A stretch of DNA of 64,000 nt, from the NCBI RefSeq assembly GCF_000008765.1, contig NC_003030.1:1336001-1400000 (forward strand). Direction: 5' to 3'. Shown piece by piece: positions 20,029 through 27,703 of the stretch; the stretch's first letter is position 1; every line of letters starts with the position of its first letter. A program made the position numbers and the translations under genes. Origin of the DNA: Clostridium acetobutylicum ATCC 824. Its GTDB lineage: Bacteria > Bacillota > Clostridia > Clostridiales > Clostridiaceae. Below the pieces are notes generated by a model. That model had not been told where the DNA came from. It saw only the letters and a program-made list of their open reading frames with translations, and searched no databases.

Positions 20029-20502
20029 ATGAAAAAAATAAAGTGTAAAGTGGATTTTGAAGATATGAGATTTTTACCTCAGTATAAAACGGAGGGATCA
20101 GTAGGACTAGACTTAAGAGCGTGGAGATATATTTTACCCAAAAGTAAAGAAATGCATAAATTTTCAGGTGATTTTTATTTAAACCCTCATAAAAGGATTT
20201 TAATAAAAACGGGAGTTCATATTGAGTTACCTCCTAATATAGAAGCCCAATTAAGACCTAGGAGTGGTCTTGCTTTAGAGCATGGTATTACCGCTATACT
20301 TGGTACAATTGATAATGATTATAGGGGCGATATAGGTATAATTTTATTAAACACAAGCAATGAACCATTTGTCATACATGAAGGTGACAGGTTGGGACAA
20401 TTAGTTTTTGCCAAATTCAGAAGATACAAATTAAATATAATTGATAATTTAAGTAATACAAAAAGAGCAAATAAGGGTTTTGGTTCTACTGGAATAGAGT
20501 AA
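20029..20502 (+). CDS. dut: dUTP pyrophosphatase
   Basis: 157 residues. Converts dUTP to dUMP, keeping uracil out of DNA and feeding dTMP synthesis. All five trimeric dUTPase motifs are visible: SVGLDLRAW, PRSGLALEHG, GTIDNDYRG, IHEGDRLGQLV and the C-terminal KGFGSTG arm. It lies just after nrdD. Confidence 0.92.
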   Translation: MKKIKCKVDFEDMRFLPQYKTEGSVGLDLRAWRYILPKSKEMHKFSGDFYLNPHKRILIKTGVHIELPPNIEAQLRPRSGLALEHGITAILGTIDNDYRGDIGIILLNTSNEPFVIHEGDRLGQLVFAKFRRYKLNIIDNLSNTKRANKGFGSTGIE

Positions 20503-20505
20503 TGA

Positions 20506-20524
20506 ACTTATAACGGTTAGTATG
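20506..20524 (+). promoter_or_regulatory. Dispersed 19-bp motif, site 5
   Basis: Reads ACTTATAACGGTTAGTATG, an exact consensus match starting three bases after the dUTPase stop codon and 33 bases before the next gene. Confidence 0.75.
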
Positions 20525-20556
20525 ATTAAATGCTGTTGAAAAGGACTGAATAGATA

Positions 20557-20769
20557 TTGGAAGATGAATATAAAAAATATATTGATAAGAAGATAGAAGA
20601 TGGATTAATAGCAAAAGATGGTACTCCATTAAAATGTTTTTGTGGGTGTACTAATTTGGGAAATATCAATGAGTACTATGAAGAACATTGGATGGTAGAA
20701 TATATAGTTAAATGTAAAGAATGTGGTAGACAATTAGGGCATTATGCTTATGGTTGTTGGGAACTTTAA
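20557..20769 (+). CDS. Small zinc-ribbon protein
   Basis: 70 residues. CFCGC and CKECG knuckles, 29 residues apart, form a likely zinc ribbon. TTG 20557 is the usual-type start; ATA 20554 is also nearer to ideal distance from AAAGGAC. Function unknown. Confidence 0.55.
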   Translation: MEDEYKKYIDKKIEDGLIAKDGTPLKCFCGCTNLGNINEYYEEHWMVEYIVKCKECGRQLGHYAYGCWEL

Positions 20770-20807
20770 GTTATAAAAGTTAAAACAATTAAGAGGAGAG
20801 ATATATT

Positions 20808-21413
20808 ATGTCAGAAAATAAAGAAAAAAACCAAATGATAGATAAAAACAATAAAAATAGTATAGAGGATTTTTTTAATTCTCTATTTATTACAGATGAG
20901 GAGAAAAAAGATGCTGAAGAAGTTAAAAAACTAGCATTTTATTCTGATGGTAGCATAGATGATGCTATTGAAAAATATAAAGAGTTAGAAGAGCAGCAAG
21001 AAAGGTTTAAGTCTATTTATAAAGAGAAAAAAGATAATTTAGATTTAAAATTAAATAGCCAGATTTCTAAACTAGAGAAACAAAAGAAATGGATTGCTTT
21101 TAATCTAAAACAAGCAGTAATGTCAGATAAAAATAAGAAGAAAACAAAAACTCAATATAGCTTGAAATTTTTATCAGGTACAGTGCAAATAAAAATACCA
21201 CAGGAAACACTTATAAAACCTGATCTTAATGAAGATTTGCTTAAAACATTTCCCTCATTTATTGAAGAACAGACAGTAAAAACTTTAAATTGGAAAAACT
21301 TAAAAACTAAGTTAGAAATAATTGATGGCAGAGTTTATAACAAAGAAACTGGTGAAGATGTAACAGGTAAAATAGAAATTCAGAAATCACAAGAAAAAGT
21401 AGTAATTAAATAG
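20808..21413 (+). CDS. Gp157/Gam-like phage protein
   Basis: 201 residues after GAGGAGAG. A long helical coiled-coil region (residues about 45-110; ELEEQQERFKSIYKEKKDNL) is followed by a small beta domain (QYSLKFLSGTVQIKIP) and a helix. This layout matches siphophage Gp157 and Mu Gam-type DNA-end-binding/nuclease-inhibitor proteins. The assignment rests on architecture only. Confidence 0.5.
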   Translation: MSENKEKNQMIDKNNKNSIEDFFNSLFITDEEKKDAEEVKKLAFYSDGSIDDAIEKYKELEEQQERFKSIYKEKKDNLDLKLNSQISKLEKQKKWIAFNLKQAVMSDKNKKKTKTQYSLKFLSGTVQIKIPQETLIKPDLNEDLLKTFPSFIEEQTVKTLNWKNLKTKLEIIDGRVYNKETGEDVTGKIEIQKSQEKVVIK

Positions 21414-21425
21414 GGAAAAGGATAT

Positions 21426-21563
21426 ATTTTCAAGAAATATTTTAACGATCTAATATATGAATATCTTTGTAAAAAAGATAATAGGACAAGCAATATGGAT
21501 TTAGAACTTTGTCATAGCAATAAGGAGATTTTTACAGAAAATAAAATAATGCAAATGAGGTAA
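21426..21563 (+). CDS. Small hypothetical protein with probable ATT start
   Basis: 45-residue frame (FKKYFNDLIYEYLCKKDN) just after AAAAGGA; the only start-like codon at suitable distance is ATT 21426. Its stop is followed at once by the next frame. Part of a three-gene cluster ahead of the peptide-signalling genes. Confidence 0.35.
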   Translation: MFKKYFNDLIYEYLCKKDNRTSNMDLELCHSNKEIFTENKIMQMR

Positions 21564-21698
21564 ATTTATGTTGAAATTATTAACAATATTTTCTTAGTAC
21601 TGTCTTTAATTCATTTATTCAAAGGAAGTTTAGTTGAATATTTGTTTTTTCTATCTAGAAACAAGATTTTAAATACTTACGAAAAAGATCAAGAATGA
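21564..21698 (+). CDS. Small membrane protein, start uncertain
   Basis: A 44-residue open frame follows directly from the previous stop codon and ends overlapping the ATG of the next gene (ATGA). It has a hydrophobic N-terminal half (IINNIFLVLSLIHLF) and a basic tail. No ATG/GTG/TTG near its beginning; ATT 21564 or ATT 21576 are candidates. The ATGA overlap supports that it is translated. Confidence 0.35.
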   Translation: MYVEIINNIFLVLSLIHLFKGSLVEYLFFLSRNKILNTYEKDQE

Positions 21699-22060
21699 TA
21701 GAAAAAGAGAATTTAATAAAAGGTTCTCTTATAGGACTGTTGGGACTTATTCTTGTCACAATAGATATAATTGTTGAAATCGGATATTATATCAATGAAT
21801 TAAATTATGACAGATACAAATATCTAACACTTATAATGATATGTATATTTATTATTACAATTTCATTTACTATAATAAAATCTACTAAAAACAAAAGAAA
21901 AATAGACCTCAATAACTTGGAAGATAGAGCAAAGCTTAAGATAAAAATAGATAAATATTCAAAATTAAGCTTGGTGAATATTACCTTTACAATATTAGAT
22001 ATTGTTTATTATGGATATATGTTCTATATTATATTTTTAAGTAGCATGTTAATAAAATAG
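21695..22060 (+). CDS. Membrane protein
   Basis: 121 residues with three predicted transmembrane helices (about 8-30, 42-62, 92-118) and a basic loop (KSTKNKRKIDL). Its ATG overlaps the preceding stop. Unknown function; a location just ahead of the signalling pair hints at a link with lysogeny or exclusion, by position only. Confidence 0.55.
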   Translation: MIEKENLIKGSLIGLLGLILVTIDIIVEIGYYINELNYDRYKYLTLIMICIFIITISFTIIKSTKNKRKIDLNNLEDRAKLKIKIDKYSKLSLVNITFTILDIVYYGYMFYIIFLSSMLIK

Positions 22061-22389
22061 ATAAATATATAGAAGATTGATTATAAATATAAAAAATAAA
22101 CATGTATTTTCTGAGGATAAAGGTTAGTATAATATTTTCAAATGTTAAAGTTTCAGAAACTTCTATAGTGAAGGTATATACTTAAAAAGAAGTAAATTAG
22201 ATATAAAGTATCAGGAGAATCTCAATAGAGATGAACAATATAAATAAATTAAAATAGTAAAAATGTTAGAAAAATAGCTCACTACCATATAGAAGAAATA
22301 GTGAGCTATTTTTTTTAGTTTGACATTAATTCCATATGATGCTATTATATAGTAAATAAAATTTATTACTGTAAGGAGAGTTTTGTCAT
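22061..22389. other. Intergenic region upstream of the RRNPP regulator
   Basis: 330 bases with no convincing ORF. It holds a degenerate copy of the dispersed motif at 22113-22131 (right half GGTTAGTATA intact, left half poor), a terminator at 22272-22318, and presumably the regulator's promoter between 22319 and 22372. Confidence 0.5.
22272..22318 (+). terminator. Rho-independent terminator
   Basis: AAATAGCTCACTA and TAGTGAGCTATTT form a 13-bp stem followed by a T-run. It separates the membrane-protein cluster from the regulator gene. Confidence 0.85.
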
Positions 22390-23694
22390 ATGTGTGTCTA
22401 TGAGATATTACCTACAGGTGTGAAGTTAAAAAAACTAAGAGAGAAATATAAATTAAATCAAGATGATCTAGCGGGAAATGAAATAACAAGAAACCTTATA
22501 AGCCAGATAGAACATGGAAAGGCAAGACTAACTAGACATGCAGCTGAAATTATGTTTAAAAATTTACAGGGAATATGTAACAATCGGGATATAGAGACTG
22601 ATGAGGATATAGAGTATTTATTAGAGGATGAGGAATCACAAGCTAATAAAATACTTGATAGATATATAACAGAACTTAAGGATTTAAGTGTTTATAAGGA
22701 TGGAATGTTTCAAAATAAATTAGATGAAGTCGAAAACTTCACCGTAAATTGGAATATAATTGATAAAAAAATTATTATTTTTGAATTAGCTGGAGATTAC
22801 TTTTTTAATACGAATGACTTACATAATAGTTGTATGTATTACGAAAAAGCCAAAGCATTGATGGATAATACTATTTATAGTGATAATCTTATATCTATTT
22901 TACGAAAATTGTCCATGGTGTATTTTTATATGGACAAATATGATGAGAACATAAAGTGCTGTGACTTTGCAATAAATAACTTTAAAAACATAAATGAAGA
23001 ATATTATTGTATTTTCATGTATAATAGTGCGTTATGTTACATTAAGCTTAAAGAATATGATAAAGCCTTAAAAAGATTAGAAAAGATTGAAAAAAAAGTT
23101 CAGAGAATAGGTATGGATAGGTATTATGCTGTCATGAATCAAAAAGTTGTTTGTTTTGGAGAACTTGAGAGGTATGCTGAAAGTCTAGATTTAAATGAAA
23201 GAATAATCAATAATATAAATAAGGATAACTGTCAAAGCTATTTAGTGGCTTTAATTAATTCAATTTATATTCATATGGAACTTAACAATAAGGAAAAGGC
23301 AAAAGAAGTTTTAAATATTGTAGATGAATACATAAATAATTTGAACCAAAACAATAAGTATTTACCAAATACTTATTGTGAAGTAGGAAGAATGCATTCA
23401 AAACTGAATGAAACAAAAAAGGCAGAAAAATTTTATTATATAGCTTTAAATTATGCTAAAAAATTCAATCGTAACTCTTTGATAAAAGATATACTTTCAG
23501 ATTTAATAGATATATATATTTCACTAAATGATGAAAAAAGTATATCAAAAATGAAGGATGAGTTTTTTGTAATCTGTGGAAGGGAGAAAAAAATATCTAG
23601 AAATCTCGAATGTAAACTGATAGAATTTTATTTAGAAGCAGAAGACATACAAACGCTTAAAGAATTATATAATTTTAATAAAAGAATTTCATAG
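22390..23694 (+). CDS. RRNPP-type quorum-sensing regulator (HTH + TPR)
   Basis: 434 residues from ATG 22390 behind AAGGAGAG. An N-terminal helix-turn-helix (GVKLKKLREKYKLNQDDLAG, then ISQIEHGKARLT) is followed by TPR-like helical repeats from about residue 120 to the end (YYEKAKALMDN, YDKALKRLEKIEKK, KKAEKFYYIALNYAKK). This is the layout of Rgg/PlcR/PrgX-type receptors and of AimR of phage arbitrium systems, which bind a short imported peptide. A peptide-precursor gene starts 11 bases after its stop, completing the pair. Confidence 0.82.
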   Translation: MCVYEILPTGVKLKKLREKYKLNQDDLAGNEITRNLISQIEHGKARLTRHAAEIMFKNLQGICNNRDIETDEDIEYLLEDEESQANKILDRYITELKDLSVYKDGMFQNKLDEVENFTVNWNIIDKKIIIFELAGDYFFNTNDLHNSCMYYEKAKALMDNTIYSDNLISILRKLSMVYFYMDKYDENIKCCDFAINNFKNINEEYYCIFMYNSALCYIKLKEYDKALKRLEKIEKKVQRIGMDRYYAVMNQKVVCFGELERYAESLDLNERIINNINKDNCQSYLVALINSIYIHMELNNKEKAKEVLNIVDEYINNLNQNNKYLPNTYCEVGRMHSKLNETKKAEKFYYIALNYAKKFNRNSLIKDILSDLIDIYISLNDEKSISKMKDEFFVICGREKKISRNLECKLIEFYLEAEDIQTLKELYNFNKRIS

Positions 23695-23705
23695 GGGGAG
23701 TAGAT

Positions 23706-23831
23706 ATGTTCTTTTTAAAAAAGCACAAAAAGTTTTTATCAATGCTAGTTTTAACATTAGTAATAGGTGTTTTGGTAACAACTAAAGGTGGAATATCAAT
23801 ATTATCAATGTTTCCTGATGCACCATGGTAA
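23706..23831 (+). CDS. Signal-peptide precursor (pheromone) of the RRNPP pair
   Basis: 41 codons behind GGGGGAG. A basic start (MFFLKKHKKF) and a hydrophobic core (about residues 11-24) form an export signal; the C-terminus ends in SMFPDAPW, the likely source of the mature peptide. Position directly after the receptor gene, size and layout match PapR/AimP/SHP-type precursors. The exact mature peptide cannot be read from sequence alone. Confidence 0.75.
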   Translation: MFFLKKHKKFLSMLVLTLVIGVLVTTKGGISILSMFPDAPW

Positions 23832-23851
23832 GAGATATAAAGTAATAAGGT

Positions 23852-23912
23852 AAAATAGTGTTGGAATTAAGAAGACTTATAAGCTCTCTTAATTTCAACA
23901 CTATTTTAATAT
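23852..23912 (+). terminator. Terminator-like hairpin after the peptide gene
   Basis: AAAATAGTGTTGGAATTAAG pairs with CTTAATTTCAACACTATTTT, a stem of about 20 bp ending in a short T stretch. It closes the regulator-peptide operon. Confidence 0.75.
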
Positions 23913-24016
23913 CTAATGGGGAAAGTATAGCTTGTATGTATAAGTTTATGCTGTTTTTATCTTATAAGAAATACAAAGTAGATATCTCATTTATCTTTAT
24001 TATTGATACTATATTG

Positions 24017-24035
24017 ACTTATGACAATTAGTATG
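24017..24035 (+). promoter_or_regulatory. Dispersed 19-bp motif, site 6
   Basis: Reads ACTTATGACAATTAGTATG, an exact match, preceded by TTG. It is 28 bases before the small membrane ORF at 24063 and is the first site after the signalling operon. Confidence 0.75.
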
Positions 24036-24062
24036 GTAATATAACTGTGAGGTGAAAAGGTG

Positions 24063-24227
24063 GTGATTAGTATTAAAAAATTAGATATTGTTGGAGTAAT
24101 AATTTGTTGCTTAATGGCTATATTATCTTTTTTAGGAATATGGCACCCAAACAGGTTTGGAGTAGGATTTCTCTGGTTGCTTTGTGGATACTCTTATAAA
24201 GAAGTGGAGTTCTTCAAAAGAAAGTGA
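24063..24227 (+). CDS. Small membrane protein
   Basis: 54 residues from GTG 24063. One or two hydrophobic segments (DIVGVIICCLMAILSFLGIW and FGVGFLWLLCGY) and a charged tail. Preceded by motif 6 and AAAGG. Unknown function. Confidence 0.5.
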   Translation: MISIKKLDIVGVIICCLMAILSFLGIWHPNRFGVGFLWLLCGYSYKEVEFFKRK

Positions 24228-24297
24228 GGTGTAAATAGAGAGTAGTCCTTATTATATTAGGATAGCTAAATGTTAAAAGAATAAAAAAATTCAATAT

Positions 24298-24316
24298 ACT
24301 AATAACAATTAGTATA
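24298..24316 (+). promoter_or_regulatory. Dispersed 19-bp motif, site 7 (perfect palindrome)
   Basis: Reads ACTAATAACAATTAGTATA. With flanks it forms ATATACTAAT-AACA-ATTAGTATAT, a perfect 10-bp inverted repeat. This shows the family has dyad symmetry, with most sites carrying a weaker left half. The ribosome binding site of the next gene starts three bases later. Confidence 0.8.
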
Positions 24317-24333
24317 TGAAGGAGAAATGTATT

Positions 24334-25464
24334 ATGTTAGGAAAGTTATATTATAGAAGTGGTAGTTGCTTTGGAGAGATAGGGAAAGAAATAAAAACAC
24401 CTAAAGGAGTTTTTCATATTGGAGATGTAATAAAAATTGGGAATAGAATATCTATATTTGTTGAGAATAAGAGTGTTTGTAGTTATCCATTTATTATGGG
24501 GAGGGAAGCATCTACAATAGAAGATATTCTTGAGGAAAACTTTAATAATTGGAAAATTGTTAAAAGTTATAAAGATTTAAAAGATGGAGATATTTATTTT
24601 GATAATTGTATTCAAGTGTTTCTTTTTCGAGGAGAACTTAAATATAAAAAAGATGAAAGCTTTTATGGATATATTGGGGATTACGCATTTAAAAATCAAG
24701 GAGAAATATTTAGAGTGGGAGATGTAATAGATATCATATGTGGGAAGAATTTTATTATAAAAAATATTAAAAATGAAGCTTTTATAAATGGGTTTAAAGG
24801 ATCAAGTCTAAATGGTAAATTTAACAATTTGTATTTAGGATATAAAGAGAAGTTTAAATCTTTTTCTGATATCGCTCAAGGAGAAAAGTATGGTTTTGTA
24901 GAAGCAAAACTTTTTAATAATTCTCAAGCTAAACAAAGTGTTGTTTTAAAAGTAGAGTTAAGACAAATGAGTAATTTAATTATTGGAAGGATACTTTACC
25001 AAGATGAGGAGATTATTAAAAGAGGAAGTTTTAGATTCAAAGCCACCAATGGTATTAATTTAAAAAGTATAGATTCTCCTTATATGTCAGAGCATAATTT
25101 GTATTTAAAGGGAACAGACGATAAGGGTGATAAAATGTTTTTTTCATATGATGCAGAAACTATTGAACATGCTAAAGAAGTAATAAAAAATATAAATGTG
25201 GCTATTGAAGAGTTAAATGAAAACTATAAAAAAGAAGAAAGAAAAGAAGAAAAAATAAAAACATCTTTAAATAATTTATTTAACATAAAAGACTTGAAAA
25301 TATCTGTAGATAGAAAAAAGAACGTAATTATTATTAAGATGGGAAATGTATCACGAAAGTGTCTTTTTCAAGATATAAATAGAGGTAATTTCTCAATCAA
25401 TAGGGTAATAAAAAAATTAGTGTTAATACTACTTGAAGAAGAAATTGAAAGGAGTGAGCGTTAG
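24334..25464 (+). CDS. Hypothetical phage protein with internal repeat
   Basis: 376 residues. ATG 24334 lies nine bases after AAGGAG; the in-frame ATG 24316 overlaps motif 7 and is unlikely. Two related beta-rich units recur (VFHIGDVIKIGNRISIFVEN and IFRVGDVIDIICGKNFIIKN), suggesting a duplicated domain. A Lys/Glu-rich coiled segment lies near residues 290-315. The last base overlaps the GTG of the next gene. No family recognised. Confidence 0.6.
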   Translation: MLGKLYYRSGSCFGEIGKEIKTPKGVFHIGDVIKIGNRISIFVENKSVCSYPFIMGREASTIEDILEENFNNWKIVKSYKDLKDGDIYFDNCIQVFLFRGELKYKKDESFYGYIGDYAFKNQGEIFRVGDVIDIICGKNFIIKNIKNEAFINGFKGSSLNGKFNNLYLGYKEKFKSFSDIAQGEKYGFVEAKLFNNSQAKQSVVLKVELRQMSNLIIGRILYQDEEIIKRGSFRFKATNGINLKSIDSPYMSEHNLYLKGTDDKGDKMFFSYDAETIEHAKEVIKNINVAIEELNENYKKEERKEEKIKTSLNNLFNIKDLKISVDRKKNVIIIKMGNVSRKCLFQDINRGNFSINRVIKKLVLILLEEEIERSER

Positions 25465-26051
25465 TGTTAATTGCTCTTATGGGTGGATCATGTGTTGGTA
25501 AAGATACAGTATTAAAAATGCTTTATGCTGCCACAGGTATTCGTATTTGCATTTCAAATACAACTAGAACTATTCGAGAGGGTGAGCAGCAAGGTAAAGA
25601 GTATAATTTTATAACTGAAAAAGAATTTTTGCATGGTTTATCTTTAGATCAATATGTAGAGTATCGGAAATATAAAACAAAAGAAGGAATATGGTACTAT
25701 GGATTACCCAAAATTGCAGTAAACCCAAAAGTAAACCAATTTATTATTGTTGATCAAGGTGGATACTATACTTTAATAAATAAATTTGGAAAACAAAATG
25801 TAAAGGGTATTTTTTTACAATGTCCTGAAAAGACAAAAATTAAAAGATTTTTAGAACGAGAAAAGGAAAAGGTTAAAAGTAACCGTAAGGATTTTTTTCT
25901 TGAATTTTACAGAAGGATGTTAGATGATTTAACTGCATTTCAAAAAGTAGAATTAGATCCTGATATCGAAAAGGTATATGGAAAAACATCTTTGGAAAAT
26001 TTTTTAAAAGTTAAAGGAATGTTAGCTAAGTGGGGTGTTATAAATGAATAA
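25464..26051 (+). CDS. Guanylate-kinase-like nucleotide kinase
   Basis: 195 residues from GTG 25464, overlapping the previous stop by one base. P-loop GGSCVGKDT, then SNTTRTIREGEQQGKEYNF, matching the guanylate-kinase GMP-binding pattern (TTRxxRxGE...Y.F). Probably phosphorylates (d)GMP for the phage dNTP pool. It overlaps the deoxyribonucleotidase gene by eight bases, tying both to nucleotide metabolism. Confidence 0.8.
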   Translation: MLIALMGGSCVGKDTVLKMLYAATGIRICISNTTRTIREGEQQGKEYNFITEKEFLHGLSLDQYVEYRKYKTKEGIWYYGLPKIAVNPKVNQFIIVDQGGYYTLINKFGKQNVKGIFLQCPEKTKIKRFLEREKEKVKSNRKDFFLEFYRRMLDDLTAFQKVELDPDIEKVYGKTSLENFLKVKGMLAKWGVINE

Positions 26052-26586
26052 ACCAACATTAGGAATAGATTTAGATACAACTCTAAACACGTTAGATAGA
26101 GAATGGGTAAAACGATATAATGAAATATATAAGGATAAATTATTGCCATCAGATATAAAGGGCTGGGATATAGAAAATTATGTAAAGCCTGAATGTGGTA
26201 AAAAAATCTATGATATCCTGAAAGAACCTCATTTCTTTAGAAATTTAGGTGTGCAACCATTTGCTGAAACAGCCCTAGAGGAATTAACATCAATTTTTAA
26301 TATTTATATTGTATCAGCAACACATTATAAAGTATGTGAAGATAAAGGAAATTGGATTAAAGAGAAGTTCCCTTTTATATCTTATCAAAATATTATATTT
26401 TGTCATAATAAAGGCTTAGTACACTTAGATATTTTAATTGATGATAACCCACTAAATTTAGAAAACTTTAAGGGAAATAAAATCTTGTTTGATGCACACC
26501 ATAACAAAAGCGAAAACAGGTTTGTGAGGGCTAGAGATTGGTATGAAGCAAAAGCTTTATGTGAGTCATTAAAAGATTTCTTGTAA
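26044..26586 (+). CDS. 5'(3')-deoxyribonucleotidase-like HAD phosphatase
   Basis: 180 residues. GIDLDTTLN gives the HAD motif DxDxT, SATHY motif II and LIDDNPLNL the acidic motif; size and layout fit the NT5C family that removes phosphate from deoxynucleoside monophosphates. Likely balances nucleotide pools together with the overlapping kinase. It ends three bases before motif 8. Confidence 0.75.
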   Translation: MNKPTLGIDLDTTLNTLDREWVKRYNEIYKDKLLPSDIKGWDIENYVKPECGKKIYDILKEPHFFRNLGVQPFAETALEELTSIFNIYIVSATHYKVCEDKGNWIKEKFPFISYQNIIFCHNKGLVHLDILIDDNPLNLENFKGNKILFDAHHNKSENRFVRARDWYEAKALCESLKDFL

Positions 26587-26589
26587 ACA

Positions 26590-26608
26590 ACTTATGACAT
26601 TTAGTATA
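26590..26608 (+). promoter_or_regulatory. Dispersed 19-bp motif, site 8
   Basis: Reads ACTTATGACATTTAGTATA, an exact match, 56 bases ahead of the 26665 gene. Confidence 0.75.
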
Positions 26609-26664
26609 TAAAACTAAGATTTTATAAATAATTGTAAAATAAAATCAATGAAAGGTCGAATTTT

Positions 26665-27081
26665 ATGGGAATGGATATCAGTATATATAAATTTAAAAAT
26701 ATAAAATTAAAAACAAATGAAGAATATCAAGATTATATTAATAAAGAAGGATGCTCTAAGGAAGAAGAGTTATGCTATTGGAGAAAACATTATTGGATAA
26801 ATGATTGGTTTAAGAAAAATGCAAAATTTTCTTTTAGGGATGAATTTCTTTTAATAAAAGAAGATATCTATAATTTTTATAATTTTTGTAATGAATTATT
26901 AAATAAGGGATATGAAAAATACAATATAAACAAAGACGATTTCTATTGTATGAGAAATGGAGATGTTATAGAAAATATAGATTTGATTCAAAAAGAGATA
27001 AAAAAGACAATAGAACAAATAAAACCTTTATTAGAATTTGATATTCAAAACAATACGCTTGTTTATGATATGAGTTGTTAG
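26665..27081 (+). CDS. Hypothetical phage protein (MGMD... family)
   Basis: 138 residues from ATG 26665 behind AAAGGTCG. The start MGMDISIYK and ELCYWRKHYWINDWF recall a small family common in phages and mobile elements that begins with MGxD and has a YWRKxxxIxxWF motif. No function is known to me. Confidence 0.55.
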   Translation: MGMDISIYKFKNIKLKTNEEYQDYINKEGCSKEEELCYWRKHYWINDWFKKNAKFSFRDEFLLIKEDIYNFYNFCNELLNKGYEKYNINKDDFYCMRNGDVIENIDLIQKEIKKTIEQIKPLLEFDIQNNTLVYDMSC

Positions 27082-27112
27082 TCAATCTAATTTAAAATGT
27101 GAGGTGAAAATT

Positions 27113-27367
27113 TTGCATATTAAATTTATTACAAAAAAGGAACATAAGGTAAAATTAGAAAATTATATAGGTAAACCAATTATCAAAAAAGGAACTAAAG
27201 ATTATCCAATTGGAGTAATTACTAAAGCAACAGAACACATTAATGATAATGGTTATATAACAATTGAGGCTGAAATATGGGATAAATTTATAGATATAAA
27301 AAATAAGTATTTATCAAATGAAAACTATTGTAGTATATCGCTAGAGTTTGAAGGAAGATTGAAATGA
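27113..27367 (+). CDS. Hypothetical phage protein
   Basis: 84 residues from TTG 27113, eight bases after GAGGTG; GTG 27104 is in frame but lies inside that ribosome binding site. Basic, beta-rich (GKPIIKKGTKDYPIGVITKA). The stop overlaps the ATG of the next gene (ATGA). Confidence 0.55.
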   Translation: MHIKFITKKEHKVKLENYIGKPIIKKGTKDYPIGVITKATEHINDNGYITIEAEIWDKFIDIKNKYLSNENYCSISLEFEGRLK

Positions 27368-27677
27368 AACGAGATAAAAAAGTAACAACATATCCTAATA
27401 TTAAAATAATTAAACCTTTCTTCTGGAAAGAATGTAGATTTTGTCATAAAGAATTTAAAAAAGAACAAGGCTTTGAGATAGAGGATTTATGTAAAGTGCA
27501 GAGGAGTTTATATAGAAGTATATCTGATAAATACAAAGATATTTTTTCACTTATTGTTGTAATGATTGCTGTAAAACCATAGAGGAAGTTAAAGAGAAAA
27601 TTACAATAGAGAAGGAAAAAGCATCAAGACCACCATCTGATCCATCTTGTCAATATGGGATTAAAGATAAAAAATAG
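27364..27677 (+). pseudogene. Zinc-binding protein split by a -1 frameshift
   Basis: Frame 1 (27364-27582) starts with an ATGA overlap and carries CRFCHKEF, then stops at 27582. The -1 frame continues the protein with YCCNDCCKTIEEVKEKI and ends at 27677, supplying the second CxxC knuckle that a zinc ribbon needs. A run of six T at 27541-27547 lies just before the switch. Either a mutation or sequencing slip has broken the gene, or a programmed -1 shift makes a longer protein. Confidence 0.5.
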
Positions 27678-27703
27678 AATTTACATGAAGATTGGAGGAA
27701 AAT

